Shown: piece by piece, positions 1-7,941 of the stretch
Numbering within the stretch: position 1 is the first letter of the stretch
Layout of the letters: each line of letters starts with the position of its first letter
Assembly (NCBI GenBank): GCA_944381935.1
Contig: CALWMN010000001.1
Coordinates: 62,001-126,000 of the forward strand
Origin: an uncultured Mediterraneibacter sp.
GTDB lineage: Bacteria; Bacillota; Clostridia; Lachnospirales; Lachnospiraceae
DNA: 64,000 nt
Direction: 5' to 3'
Translations under genes and position numbers: made by a program
The notes under the pieces: generated by a model
The model's database searches: none
What the model saw: the letters and a program-made list of their open reading frames with translations, nothing else
What the model was told of the DNA's origin: nothing

Positions 1-1155
1 AAAGCCGATTCCCTTCAGGATCCCCAGTGTCGCCGCGCCGCAGCCAAACAGTGTGAATGGTCCCCTAAACAGCCCAAGCGGGGCCAGCAGGGCAAATGCA
101 ATACTGATAACAAGCGTATTATTCGGGATTACATTTCCCAGCAGCGCATTGAAATAGGGAACGCACAGCTCTGCCGCTTTATTGAACATCGGAATCATGA
201 GCAGGAATCCTACCAGGGGAGCTGTGTCAACTACACCGTCATAGAAATCTTTGTTCAGCACACGGCAGGCTCCCCGGAAGGATTTCAGTTTTCCGCAGAC
301 TGCCAGCGCATAGAAGCTCCCGATCGTAAATCCGAGAATAATCGGGATATTAAACACAACCAGAAGAAGAACCGGAAGGATCGGAGCGATCAGCGCCACC
401 GTAGGAACATACCCCGGACGTGCTTTTCTCACTGCCGAAGCGTTCCATGCGTGGACTGTCTTTTTCTTCCTGAGGGCAAACACACACATTGCAATTACCA
501 TGATAAGCTGTACGGCAACTCCGACAGCCGCCCACTTAAGACGGGCAGGATCGTCGTATGTGATCATCTGTTTTCCTTCTTCATCAAGGAAGAATGCCAG
601 GAATTGTCCGGTAAGCACCGGATTTAAATACATACCCGCACCTACACTCATCATAAACGAACCGATCGAGAGGGTTTTGGGTATCCCAAGGCTCATCAGA
701 ATCGGCAGGATAATCACACCGATCGCAACGACCGCCCCTGCACCGAACAGGGTTGAGAAAATTGCCGTCGTAACTGTTGAGAGCAGCACGCAGATGATAA
801 CCGGTTTATCCCCGCCCAGCTCCACAGCCTTGCGGATCAGCGCGTCTGCAATGCCTGTCGCCAGAAGCACCCGTCCGAACCATGCGCCAAATACAACATT
901 GACAAGAACGCTTCCCCAGCCTTCCGGCCCCGACTGGAAAACATTTGTTATGGCATCCACAAAGCTGATATCTGTAACTCCCGGATAGGATGCGATAAAT
1001 TCCGGATTGGTTGCAAAGGTATTCCCAATCAGGGGAAGCGCCGTCCAGATAATTCCCATAATGAGCATACCCATCATCAGGTTCCCGCCCCGGACCGCGT
1101 ATACCGCAAGTCCTACAAAGGAGAGGAGCAGCAGAATACCAATTATATATTCCAT
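1..1155 (-). CDS. GntP/CitM-like membrane permease, C-terminus off the window
   Basis: An open frame with no stop runs from an ATG at 1155 off the left edge, so the gene is partial at its C-terminus. The visible 385 residues are strongly hydrophobic, with about ten membrane segments starting at residue 3. Charged loops carry GxG stretches such as GAGAVVAIGV. It resembles ion-transporter-superfamily permeases of the gluconate or citrate type. The ribosome site AGGAGGG lies over the stop of the upstream reductase gene, so the two are translationally close. The neighbouring sugar-acid-type reductase and LacI regulator suggest an organic or sugar acid as substrate; that is inference. The exact family is uncertain. 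Confidence 0.75.
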   Translation of the reverse strand, partial: MEYIIGILLLLSFVGLAVYAVRGGNLMMGMLIMGIIWTALPLIGNTFATNPEFIASYPGVTDISFVDAITNVFQSGPEGWGSVLVNVVFGAWFGRVLLATGIADALIRKAVELGGDKPVIICVLLSTVTTAIFSTLFGAGAVVAIGVIILPILMSLGIPKTLSIGSFMMSVGAGMYLNPVLTGQFLAFFLDEEGKQMITYDDPARLKWAAVGVAVQLIMVIAMCVFALRKKKTVHAWNASAVRKARPGYVPTVALIAPILPVLLLVVFNIPIILGFTIGSFYALAVCGKLKSFRGACRVLNKDFYDGVVDTAPLVGFLLMIPMFNKAAELCVPYFNALLGNVIPNNTLVISIAFALLAPLGLFRGPFTLFGCGAATLGILKGIGF

Positions 1156-1167
1156 AATCATTCCCTC

Positions 1168-2169
1168 CTACATCTTCAGAACAGATTCCCATACTTCTTC
1201 GACCACAGGGATTCCGTTCTCTTTGTTTTCTTTCATATTTTTCAGTTCCAGCTCGCCCGGATAATACACCTGGGCACCTTCTTCCGCCGGTTCGGAGGAT
1301 TTTACATCCGCAAGGATCTCATCCACAATAGCATCTGTCTCTTCTACCGTATTGAATTTCAGCGGGTCGATGGCTATCATGATCTGAGTCAGGCCGATCT
1401 CGTCCCCGAAGGTTCCGATTTTCTGCACCGAATTTCCATTGGTCAGCACAGTCGCGATCAAATCCAGCGCGATGGAGAGGCCGCTTCCCTTCCAGTATCC
1501 CATCGGGAGTACGCGCCATGTTTTCTCGATCTCAGCCGGGTCTGTCGTCAGTTCGCCCTTCGTATCATATCCGCCCGGCACAGGAAGCTTCACTCCACGC
1601 AGGCGGCAGTCTTCAATTTTCCCATAGGAAAACTGGGAAACCGCGCAGTCAATCATGGCGTGCTCCCCATTCGATCTTGGAATTGCCATAATCAGGGGAT
1701 TGTTCCCGATCTTACGGTTCACGCCTCCCCAGGCAGGCATATTCGGCATTGTATTGGACCAGCAGATTCCGATGCATCCTTCATCTGCCGCCAGCCACCC
1801 ATATGTACCGCCTCTCATCCAGTGATTGTTATTTCCGAGCGCCACGCATCCGATCCCATATTCTTTTGCCAGCTCACACGCGCGGTCCATAGCCTTTTTT
1901 GCATTTAAGGGGCCGAACCCTCTGTGCCCGTCCCAACGTTCTATGGCTCCCATCTGCATCTCACATGTCGCAGCGGCTTTTGGATCTATCTCTCCCTTTT
2001 CCAGGTAGCTTACCACTCTTGGAAACCGGTTCAGCCCGTGGGAATAGACCCCTGCCAGACTGTTCTGTGCGAAAATGGCCGCCGCACTCTGCGCATCTTC
2101 CCTGCAGAAGCCTTTCTTCTCAAGAATCCGGGCAAATTCTTTTACCATGACCTCATATTTCACTCTCAT
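1168..2169 (-). CDS. Ldh2/malate-L-lactate dehydrogenase family oxidoreductase (2,3-diketo-L-gulonate reductase-like)
   Basis: The 333-residue protein matches the NAD(P)H-dependent Ldh2 family (DlgD, YiaK, YbiC types). Visible marks are the N-terminal helical part ending in YSHGLNRFP, the glycine-rich GNNNHWMRGGTYGW region with a His, and MGYWKGSGLSIALDL near residue 230. The ATG at 2169 is chosen because AGGAG sits eight bases upstream; an in-frame GTG at 2187 lacks a site. It would reduce a 2-oxo sugar acid or similar 2-oxo acid in the cytoplasm. It is followed by a permease and preceded by a LacI regulator, making a small catabolic cluster. The substrate cannot be read from sequence. Confidence 0.85.
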   Translation of the reverse strand: MRVKYEVMVKEFARILEKKGFCREDAQSAAAIFAQNSLAGVYSHGLNRFPRVVSYLEKGEIDPKAAATCEMQMGAIERWDGHRGFGPLNAKKAMDRACELAKEYGIGCVALGNNNHWMRGGTYGWLAADEGCIGICWSNTMPNMPAWGGVNRKIGNNPLIMAIPRSNGEHAMIDCAVSQFSYGKIEDCRLRGVKLPVPGGYDTKGELTTDPAEIEKTWRVLPMGYWKGSGLSIALDLIATVLTNGNSVQKIGTFGDEIGLTQIMIAIDPLKFNTVEETDAIVDEILADVKSSEPAEEGAQVYYPGELELKNMKENKENGIPVVEEVWESVLKM

Positions 2170-2215
2170 CTCTGTTTCTCCTTTCACTCTTATGAAAATA
2201 TTTGCAATATTTATA

Positions 2216-2263
2216 AAAGCGCTTTCTTCATTTTCATTATATCCGGCAAGGTAAAATTGTCAA
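2216..2263 (-). promoter_or_regulatory. Promoter and LacI-type operator of the reductase-permease operon
   Basis: On the minus strand a TTGACA (2258-2263) and TATAAT (2236-2241) are separated by 16 bases. Directly after the -10 lies the dyad AAAGCGCTTT (2216-2225), followed by TATAA. A repressor bound there would cover the start of transcription. The rest of the 304-base gap between the reductase start and the lacI stop holds a second operator-like site and the lacI terminator. Confidence 0.75.
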
Positions 2264-2354
2264 TATAAACTTAAACGCTCCGTATTTTTCGTCATTCTGC
2301 TCTATTTTTGCATATGTTTTTTGTTAAAAACGCCCGCTATTCTCTGCCGTTTTG

Positions 2355-2370
2355 TGAAAGCGCTTCTATA
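2355..2370. promoter_or_regulatory. Second LacI-type operator-like site
   Basis: The sequence GAAAGCGCTTCTATA repeats the site at 2216-2225 (read on the other strand) and the site at 3492-3506. It lies about 115 bases upstream of the reductase promoter. It could support looping or be bound by CcpA, since it also resembles a cre box. Confidence 0.55.
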
Positions 2371-2414
2371 CTTATCTCAATCCCATGCAAGACCAATCTT
2401 TGGTTATCCTCAAC

Positions 2415-2450
2415 CACAAAAAAATACCTGACTGCTTTTTCACAGTCAGG
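2415..2450 (-). terminator. Rho-independent terminator of the lacI gene
   Basis: On the minus strand an 8-base stem (CCTGACTG pairing with CAGTCAGG, 2427-2434 and 2443-2450) is followed by a T-rich run. It lies 24 bases after the lacI stop. Confidence 0.8.
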
Positions 2451-2473
2451 CGATCACTTTTCCCTGTATTCTC

Positions 2474-3463
2474 TTATGTTGTTTTGCCCTGCACCAGCTC
2501 CGGCTGGATCGTGCAGGAAGAGTATGCGTCCGTCTTTTCAATCAGGCTGGTCAGAAGCTGTACGCTTAGCATGGCGACCAGTTCCGGTTTGTTATCGATT
2601 GTAGTGAGCTGCGGTTCACATATTCTGGCATACTCCGAATTGTTAAACCCGGTTACTGCCGCCTCCTCCGGCACCTTTATTCCTGCCCGAAGAAGCGCCT
2701 TCACTGCCCCTGCTGCCGTAATATCTTCTCCGCACACAATCGCATCAAACTTTTGCTTTGTCCGGATCAGCTCCTGCACCGCCTTCATTCCGCCGTCGAT
2801 ACTCAGGGATGTTTCCAGAACATACTTCCCTGAGCCTTCCAGCCCATGCTTCTTCCTTGCCTCAACAAAACCCTCGCATTTCAGGCGGGCACTGACTGTA
2901 TCCATATCTTTCAGGTAATAAAGTTCCCTGTACCCCCGGCTGACGAGATGGTCTACGGCAAGGGAAATCCCATACCTGTCGTCAACCAGGACGGAATAAG
3001 AATTGGGCAGATCCAGCTTTCCGTTTGCAAGCACGACGGGAAGGGTTTTCAGGAGGCTCTCTATCTCCGGAGTCCTGCACAAGGTATTGAAAACAGAACC
3101 GACGAGAACGATTCCGTCCGCCTTTTTCTCTATGACAGTCCTGAGGTATTTCTCCGTTTCGGCCAGCTCTCCCCCTGTGTTGCAGATCGTAACTTCATAT
3201 CCCCGTCTGCTGAACTCACGTTCTATCGTATAGGCTGTCCTTGCATAATGGGGAACCCTTATATCCACTGTCAGCACCGCTACTGTCCGCATGGATTTGC
3301 TGACCATCCCCCTGGCGATCGCACTGGGCGTGTAATTGCTGCGCCGCAGCACCTCTTCCACTTTCCTGCGCGTATTTTCATTGACATTTTCCTTGTTGTT
3401 CAGCACGCGGGAAACCGTAGAAATGGACACTCCTGCTTCCCTGGCAATATCATAAATATTCAT
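2474..3463 (-). CDS. LacI-family transcriptional regulator
   Basis: The protein has the classic LacI N-terminal helix-turn-helix IYDIAREAGVSISTVSRVLN and hinge helix up to residue 60. A periplasmic-binding-protein-like effector domain fills the rest, ending near 330 residues, the usual family size. A start at 3463 is favoured, because GGAAGAGG lies six bases upstream; the other ATG at 3469 would abut it. Operator-like sites with the core AAAGYGCTT occur upstream of this gene and upstream of the reductase, so it probably represses both. The effector is likely a sugar or sugar acid, inferred from the neighbours. Confidence 0.9.
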   Translation of the reverse strand: MNIYDIAREAGVSISTVSRVLNNKENVNENTRRKVEEVLRRSNYTPSAIARGMVSKSMRTVAVLTVDIRVPHYARTAYTIEREFSRRGYEVTICNTGGELAETEKYLRTVIEKKADGIVLVGSVFNTLCRTPEIESLLKTLPVVLANGKLDLPNSYSVLVDDRYGISLAVDHLVSRGYRELYYLKDMDTVSARLKCEGFVEARKKHGLEGSGKYVLETSLSIDGGMKAVQELIRTKQKFDAIVCGEDITAAGAVKALLRAGIKVPEEAAVTGFNNSEYARICEPQLTTIDNKPELVAMLSVQLLTSLIEKTDAYSSCTIQPELVQGKTT

Positions 3464-3491
3464 ACCCATCCTCTTCCCATACGAATCTCAT

Positions 3492-3537
3492 GAAAGTGCT
3501 TTTATACAGGATAATAGATATATCAGGGATTTGTCAA
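3492..3537 (-). promoter_or_regulatory. lacI promoter with a third operator-like site
   Basis: On the minus strand a TTGACA (3532-3537) precedes a TTATCC/TATTAT -10 region at about 15-17 bases. Immediately downstream is GAAAGTGCTTTTATA (3492-3506), matching the two sites around 2216 and 2355. The position suggests autorepression. Confidence 0.65.
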
Positions 3538-3567
3538 GAATGTCCGGTGCATACACGATCAGATCAT

Positions 3568-3876
3568 TTATTTCACCATATTAAGCAGAGCGCTCTTTGG
3601 CACTGCGCCGATCTGTTTCCCTGCGATTTCCCCGTTCTTTACCGCGATAAATGTAGGAATGCTCATTACGCCAAACCTCTGTGCCAGTTCGATCTGCTCG
3701 TCAATATTAATCTTGCACACCTTGACTCCCGCTTCCTCATCGGAAATCTCCTCCACAATCGGGCTCATCATCTTGCACGGTCCGCACCAGTCCGCATAAA
3801 AATCAACGAGAACCGGCATGTCACTTTGCATTACCTCCTGGTCAAAATTGTCCTTTGTCAATTTCATAACTGCCAT
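3568..3876 (-). CDS. trxA: Thioredoxin
   Basis: The 102-residue protein contains the active site WCGPC near residue 31 and the cis-proline region MSIPTF near residue 73. The length is that of a standard single-domain thioredoxin. It reduces protein disulfides in the cytoplasm using electrons from thioredoxin reductase, which is not in this window. An AGGAGG lies ten bases before the ATG. It stands alone between lacI and a HAD phosphatase gene, with a gap of about 150 bases on its upstream side. Confidence 0.95.
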   Translation of the reverse strand: MAVMKLTKDNFDQEVMQSDMPVLVDFYADWCGPCKMMSPIVEEISDEEAGVKVCKINIDEQIELAQRFGVMSIPTFIAVKNGEIAGKQIGAVPKSALLNMVK

Positions 3877-4033
3877 ATCTATATATCCTCCTCTTTCTTC
3901 TTTTCGGCTGTGTCCAGCCTGAATTTATTCTGTGTCTGTCATCATGTTTATTATACCACGTTCCTTTTCCTTTTCCGTGACAAAATCACAGACTGCCTTT
4001 CCTCTATTGCAAAGCGCCTCATGCCCCGTATTT

Positions 4034-4804
4034 TTAAATCAACCCGAAATGTTCCAGCGCCTTCTTCACTCCGTCTTTGGACACAGCATCTGTCACATAG
4101 TCTGCATGGCGTTTCACTTCTTCATCTGCATTCCCCATCGCCACACCCGTTCCTGCGAAAGTAAGCATGTCAATATCATTTTCTCCATCCCCAAACGCCA
4201 TAATCTCATCCTGCCTGATCCCGAATTGATCCATAAAAAATCTCATTCCCTTTACCTTTCCGACATTCCGTGACGTCACATCCACCGCTTTGGGATTCCA
4301 GCTTGTAATGACACAATTTCTCAAATTCACTCCCAGTTCTTCCAGTTTCTCTTTTCTGGCGTATACGATGAACTGATAAACCTCGCATCCTAAATAAGTA
4401 CCGACAGGGGGAACCGGACTTGAAATCGCATCCTGCGCCTCTCTGACACTGCTATTGATGAAATTGAGGTATATTCTGTCCCTCTCTATCACACTGACTG
4501 GCACTTCCCGCTGATTGAAAATCCTGATCATTTTCCTCGTATCTTCTTTTTCTAAGGGTTCTTCCCAGATATAGTTCCGCCTGCCGTCCAGGCATGCCTG
4601 TCCGGTCAATATGACATATCCGTCAAATGTGATATCACCTAACGGCAGATAACAGATCTCAAGAAGGTGTCTGCCTGTCGCCGCAAACACAAGGATGCCT
4701 TTCCTCCTGATCTTTTCTATGGAAGTTCCCGCACTTTCCGGCACTGTGCCCGTCTCATGCGAGAGCAGGGTTCCGTCTATGTCAAGAAACACCGCTTTGA
4801 TCAT
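4034..4804 (-). CDS. Cof-type HAD-superfamily phosphatase
   Basis: This 256-residue protein starts with the HAD motif I DIDGTLL at residue 8. It has the motif II threonine in FAATGR and motif IV GDGENDIDML near residue 205, with a C2-type cap between. These marks place it with Cof/YbiV sugar-phosphate phosphatases acting in the cytoplasm; the substrate is unknown. AGGAGG lies five bases before the ATG. Its start overlaps the end of the upstream 80-residue gene by 23 bases, so translation is probably coupled. Confidence 0.9.
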   Translation of the reverse strand: MIKAVFLDIDGTLLSHETGTVPESAGTSIEKIRRKGILVFAATGRHLLEICYLPLGDITFDGYVILTGQACLDGRRNYIWEEPLEKEDTRKMIRIFNQREVPVSVIERDRIYLNFINSSVREAQDAISSPVPPVGTYLGCEVYQFIVYARKEKLEELGVNLRNCVITSWNPKAVDVTSRNVGKVKGMRFFMDQFGIRQDEIMAFGDGENDIDMLTFAGTGVAMGNADEEVKRHADYVTDAVSKDGVKKALEHFGLI

Positions 4805-5024
4805 TTCTGCCTCCTTTACAGTCCTTCCTCACTTTTTCAATCTCTTCCGCAGAAGCATCGGCAGGTTCGGATATCACTTCCGTATCCATACCTTTTTTAA
4901 TCATGCGGATAATAAAGTCCCGCTTCTCCTGCCGCGCCTCATACTTGATCCTCTTCTGTTCATCCAGACTCAGCTTTTCCAGTTCCATATACGCCTCTTC
5001 AATATACTCGTCTGCCTTTGCCAT
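4782..5024 (-). CDS. Short charged protein resembling the C-terminal tail of Rpn/PD-(D/E)XK nuclease-like proteins
   Basis: The 80-residue product is highly charged and helical, with a segment (EAYMELEKLSLDEQKRIKYE) that resembles the tail found after the nuclease domain in Rpn-type recombination-promoting proteins. No nuclease motif is present. A good AGGAG lies nine bases before the ATG, so the piece seems translated by itself. It overlaps the HAD gene by 23 bases. It may be a decay remnant or a real stand-alone tail protein. The resemblance is from memory of the family and needs a profile search. Confidence 0.6.
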   Translation of the reverse strand: MAKADEYIEEAYMELEKLSLDEQKRIKYEARQEKRDFIIRMIKKGMDTEVISEPADASAEEIEKVRKDCKGGRNDQSGVS

Positions 5025-5358
5025 ATCTTCAAACTCCTTTCGGCTCTTTGCACTCTTTTCCGTACAGGAACGGAGATCTTATGCCTTTCATTCTAACACA
5101 TATCTTCCAGGTTTCAAAGACATCAGCCACATTTCCTGCACAGTTTTCTTTTTGCCCACTGCGAGAAGCAGCTTTTTCATTATCGGGTTTATGCCATGAC
5201 CCTGGCTCCGAAAATGAGAATTGCACTGCATCTTCCGATGCAGCATTTCAAAAGATCATTCAGACGGCAGGAACGCCGTCCCGAAAAAAACAGAATAGCA
5301 CAGACAGCGCTATCCCGCAACCTCAATTTAAACTCATAAAAATTTTCGCGAAAATCCC
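5025..5358. other. Gene-poor stretch with two small dyads
   Basis: No convincing gene is seen in these 334 bases. Two short hairpin-capable sequences occur: CTGCATC/GATGCAG (5226-5243) and GACGGC/GCCGTC (5263-5280). On the minus strand a weak stem at about 5292-5312 followed by a T-run (5284-5291) may end the Crp/Fnr transcript. The promoter of the 80-residue gene should also lie here. Confidence 0.4.
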
Positions 5359-6042
5359 TTATACTTTACCCAGCTTTACGGCATCCAGTATTTCCACTTT
5401 GCCTCTGGTCAGGCGGACCATCCCGTCCTCCTGAAACTGTTTCAGAAGCCTTGTGACAACTTCCCTCGCCGTCCCTGCATCCCGCGCAAGAACTTCATGG
5501 GTAACAGGGAGAATATCGCTTCCTTCTATCCCACGGTGTTCAAGAAGCGCTCCCGCAAGGCGGGACGCAACATTTGAGAATACAAACTGGTTAAACAGCC
5601 ATATAATATCAGAAAATTTTTCTGATATCATTTCCATCGTATAATCTTTCACCGCGCCGTTTTCGTCATACAGACTTTTGTACAGTCTTTTCGGTATCGT
5701 ATAAACCGTACAGTCCGTCTCCATTTCCATATCAAGCTCCACATCCATGCCGCTTAACATACACGCTGCGCTTAAGATGCTCACATCCCCGTCCATCAAC
5801 CTGAAAAGCGTGATATCCCCTCCGTTTGGAGAAGTGAGGAAGATGCGGGCGCGGCCGCCCTCAAGGATCTGTACGCCTGCGCACTCTCCTCCTCCAAAAT
5901 GAAGCCGGGTTCTCTTTTTACACATATTTTTGGTCGTTCCCAGTATCATCTCATACTGCTCTTCCTGTGTCAGGCTGTCCCAGAACGGGAACGATCTTTC
6001 AAAGAGTTTTTGCAGTTCCTCCATCGCCTTTTGTCCTTTCAT
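5359..6042 (-). CDS. Crp/Fnr-family transcriptional regulator
   Basis: The 227-residue protein has a cyclic-nucleotide-binding-like beta-barrel domain (about residues 20-125) with the ARIFLTSPNGGDITLFRLMDGD segment, and a C-terminal winged helix from about 150. The recognition region TREVLARDAGTAREVV-like (THEVLARDAGTAREVVTRLL) is clear. Cysteines occur near residues 41 and 54 and elsewhere, but no FNR-type N-terminal cluster is seen. The start at 6042 or an ATG at 6024 are both possible. Targets are unknown; it is transcribed alone. Confidence 0.88.
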   Translation of the reverse strand: MKGQKAMEELQKLFERSFPFWDSLTQEEQYEMILGTTKNMCKKRTRLHFGGGECAGVQILEGGRARIFLTSPNGGDITLFRLMDGDVSILSAACMLSGMDVELDMEMETDCTVYTIPKRLYKSLYDENGAVKDYTMEMISEKFSDIIWLFNQFVFSNVASRLAGALLEHRGIEGSDILPVTHEVLARDAGTAREVVTRLLKQFQEDGMVRLTRGKVEILDAVKLGKV

Positions 6043-6140
6043 CTTTCCTGTCCATTATCACGTGATCTCAGTATAAAGCACTGGTTTGAATAAATCAATC
6101 CGTTTCTCCCCTGTAATCTCATTCATACAGATCTTTTTAA

Positions 6141-6178
6141 AATACCACCACGGTTTCTGCTGCCGCGGTGGTATTTTC
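6141..6178 (-). terminator. Terminator of the ABC exporter operon
   Basis: A 13-base stem with one mismatch (AATACCACC on one arm, GGTGGTATT on the other) and a 9-base loop lies just beyond the stop of the second exporter gene. On the minus strand it is followed by TTTTAAAAAG. It can act in both directions. Confidence 0.8.
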
Positions 6179-6198
6179 TCTGCCTGATACTTTGTTTC

Positions 6199-7941
6199 TT
6201 ACAAACTCCATTCCCTGCTCTCTGTCTGGAGTCTCACCATGTTTGTATAAATCCCGTTCTTCCGATACAGTTCCTCTGGCGTCCCCTGCTCAGCTACAGT
6301 GCCGTCCGAGAGTACTACGATCTTATCCGCCCCCGTAACGGTACGCATACGATGTGCAATAAGCAGTACCGTCTTATTCTTCACCAGGCGGGAAATCGCC
6401 TCCTGGACAGCAGTCTCATTCTCCACGTCAAGGCTGGCAGTCGCCTCGTCCAGCAGGATGATCGGTGCGTCCTTCAACAGTGCCCGGGCAATGGAGATCC
6501 TCTGCCTTTCACCTCCGGACAGAGTGGAGCCGTTTTCTCCTATCATTGTCTGGTATCCTTTTGGCAGCTCCCGGATAAATTCATCGCAGCGCGCCGCTCT
6601 TGCTGCCTCATATACCTCTTCGTCTGTGGCGCCCCGCCTGCCCAGACGGATATTCTCCAGAACAGTGTCCCGAAACAGTACCACATCCTGAAATACAAAG
6701 GAATAGTGTTTTAAAAGAGTTTCCGGGTCTACAGTCGAAATGTCGGTTCCGCCAAGGGTGATCTTTCCTTCCTGAATATCCCAGAAACGGGCAGCCAGCT
6801 TACACGCTGTCGACTTTCCTCCTCCGGATGGGCCGACCAAGGCTGTCACCTCTCCCTGCCGGGCAGTGAAGGACACATCATTTAAGACTCCCTCATCTTC
6901 CCGGTAGGCAAATTTCACATGGTCAAATGTGATATCAAAGTTTGGCGGGTCGCACTCCGTGCTTCCCTCCTGGGCGGGCTGCTCTAAAATTGTCCGCATC
7001 CGGTTGATCTGCAGCTTTGCATTGAAGGTTGCCGCAATGTTCTGCAATACCAGGCCGAGCGGGTCATACAGTCTTGCCGCTGCGAATAGGAAGCCAAGAA
7101 AGTACAGGAAAGGCAGTTCTCCGCTTGTGATCAGTCCTGCCCCGACCAGTACAGTTGTTGCAAGCCCGATCCTCAGAAACGCCTGTGCAGTGCATACGAC
7201 CACTCCCGTTACCAGTTCGGATTTTATTGCACACCCCTCTGCTTCCTCCAGCTTCTCATCGAGTCCTCTGAGGTATTCCTCCTGCCGGTTGCACGCCTTG
7301 ATATCACGGATCGTTTCCAGGCACTCCTGTATGTTGTCTGCCACGGCGCGCTTTGCAAGAATATTTTTCGTCCCGAACATATCCTGCAGCTTTTTGGACC
7401 CTGCTGTCAGCAGCACTGCCACCGGCAGCACCCACAGCGCTGCCGCTGCCATCCTCCAGTCAAAACAGAACATGCAGGTCCCGATAAACAGAGTAGAAAA
7501 GATGGAGGCAAAAAGCTGCGGAATATAATGGGAAAACATCTGGTCAAGGCTGGAGCAGTCCGCAATCATGGTCGCTGTCAGGTCACTTAAGTCCCGGTTC
7601 CCGAAGAAACTGAGCGGCAGCCTGCGCAGTGTTTCTGCCAGCGCCACCCTCCTGCTGGCACTCTCCTTGTATGTCGCCAGGTAGAGAGCCGCATACTGGA
7701 AATAGTGAAGAAGGAACAGTACTGCGAGCACAAGGACCGCGATCCCCGTATACACCCACACTTTCTCTGCCGGATCTCCGCCGGTTTCCAATGTATCCAG
7801 CATATACTGGACCGTTGCCATCACGATTCCCACAGGAAACATCAGGCTGACATTACAGAAAAAGCACCAGATGACCGCCTTTACAAAATCTTTCGCTCCC
7901 TTTTCGCTGAGGGCAAATACATGCTGTAGCCTGCGTATCAT
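6199..7941 (-). CDS. ABC exporter half-transporter B (permease fused to ATPase)
   Basis: The 580-residue protein has a six-segment membrane domain (residues 1-310) followed by an ATPase. The Walker A is GPSGGGKST, the signature is LSGGERQRISIARALL and the Walker B is IILLDEATASLD, with the switch His in IAHRM. Its ATG overlaps the stop of the upstream half-transporter by four bases, so the two are made together and probably form a heterodimer in the membrane. All catalytic marks look intact. The exported or imported compound is unknown; related pairs handle drugs, peptides or siderophores. Confidence 0.93.
   Translation of the reverse strand: MIRRLQHVFALSEKGAKDFVKAVIWCFFCNVSLMFPVGIVMATVQYMLDTLETGGDPAEKVWVYTGIAVLVLAVLFLLHYFQYAALYLATYKESASRRVALAETLRRLPLSFFGNRDLSDLTATMIADCSSLDQMFSHYIPQLFASIFSTLFIGTCMFCFDWRMAAAALWVLPVAVLLTAGSKKLQDMFGTKNILAKRAVADNIQECLETIRDIKACNRQEEYLRGLDEKLEEAEGCAIKSELVTGVVVCTAQAFLRIGLATTVLVGAGLITSGELPFLYFLGFLFAAARLYDPLGLVLQNIAATFNAKLQINRMRTILEQPAQEGSTECDPPNFDITFDHVKFAYREDEGVLNDVSFTARQGEVTALVGPSGGGKSTACKLAARFWDIQEGKITLGGTDISTVDPETLLKHYSFVFQDVVLFRDTVLENIRLGRRGATDEEVYEAARAARCDEFIRELPKGYQTMIGENGSTLSGGERQRISIARALLKDAPIILLDEATASLDVENETAVQEAISRLVKNKTVLLIAHRMRTVTGADKIVVLSDGTVAEQGTPEELYRKNGIYTNMVRLQTESREWSL

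Noticed and set aside
2355..2370. CcpA cre box as sole reading
   Set aside because: It fits a cre pattern, but two close copies beside the local LacI gene fit that regulator better; CcpA cannot be excluded.
5029..5226. Minus-strand open frame of 65 residues
   Set aside because: It has no ribosome site and no recognisable composition; it ends inside the gap before the 80-residue gene.
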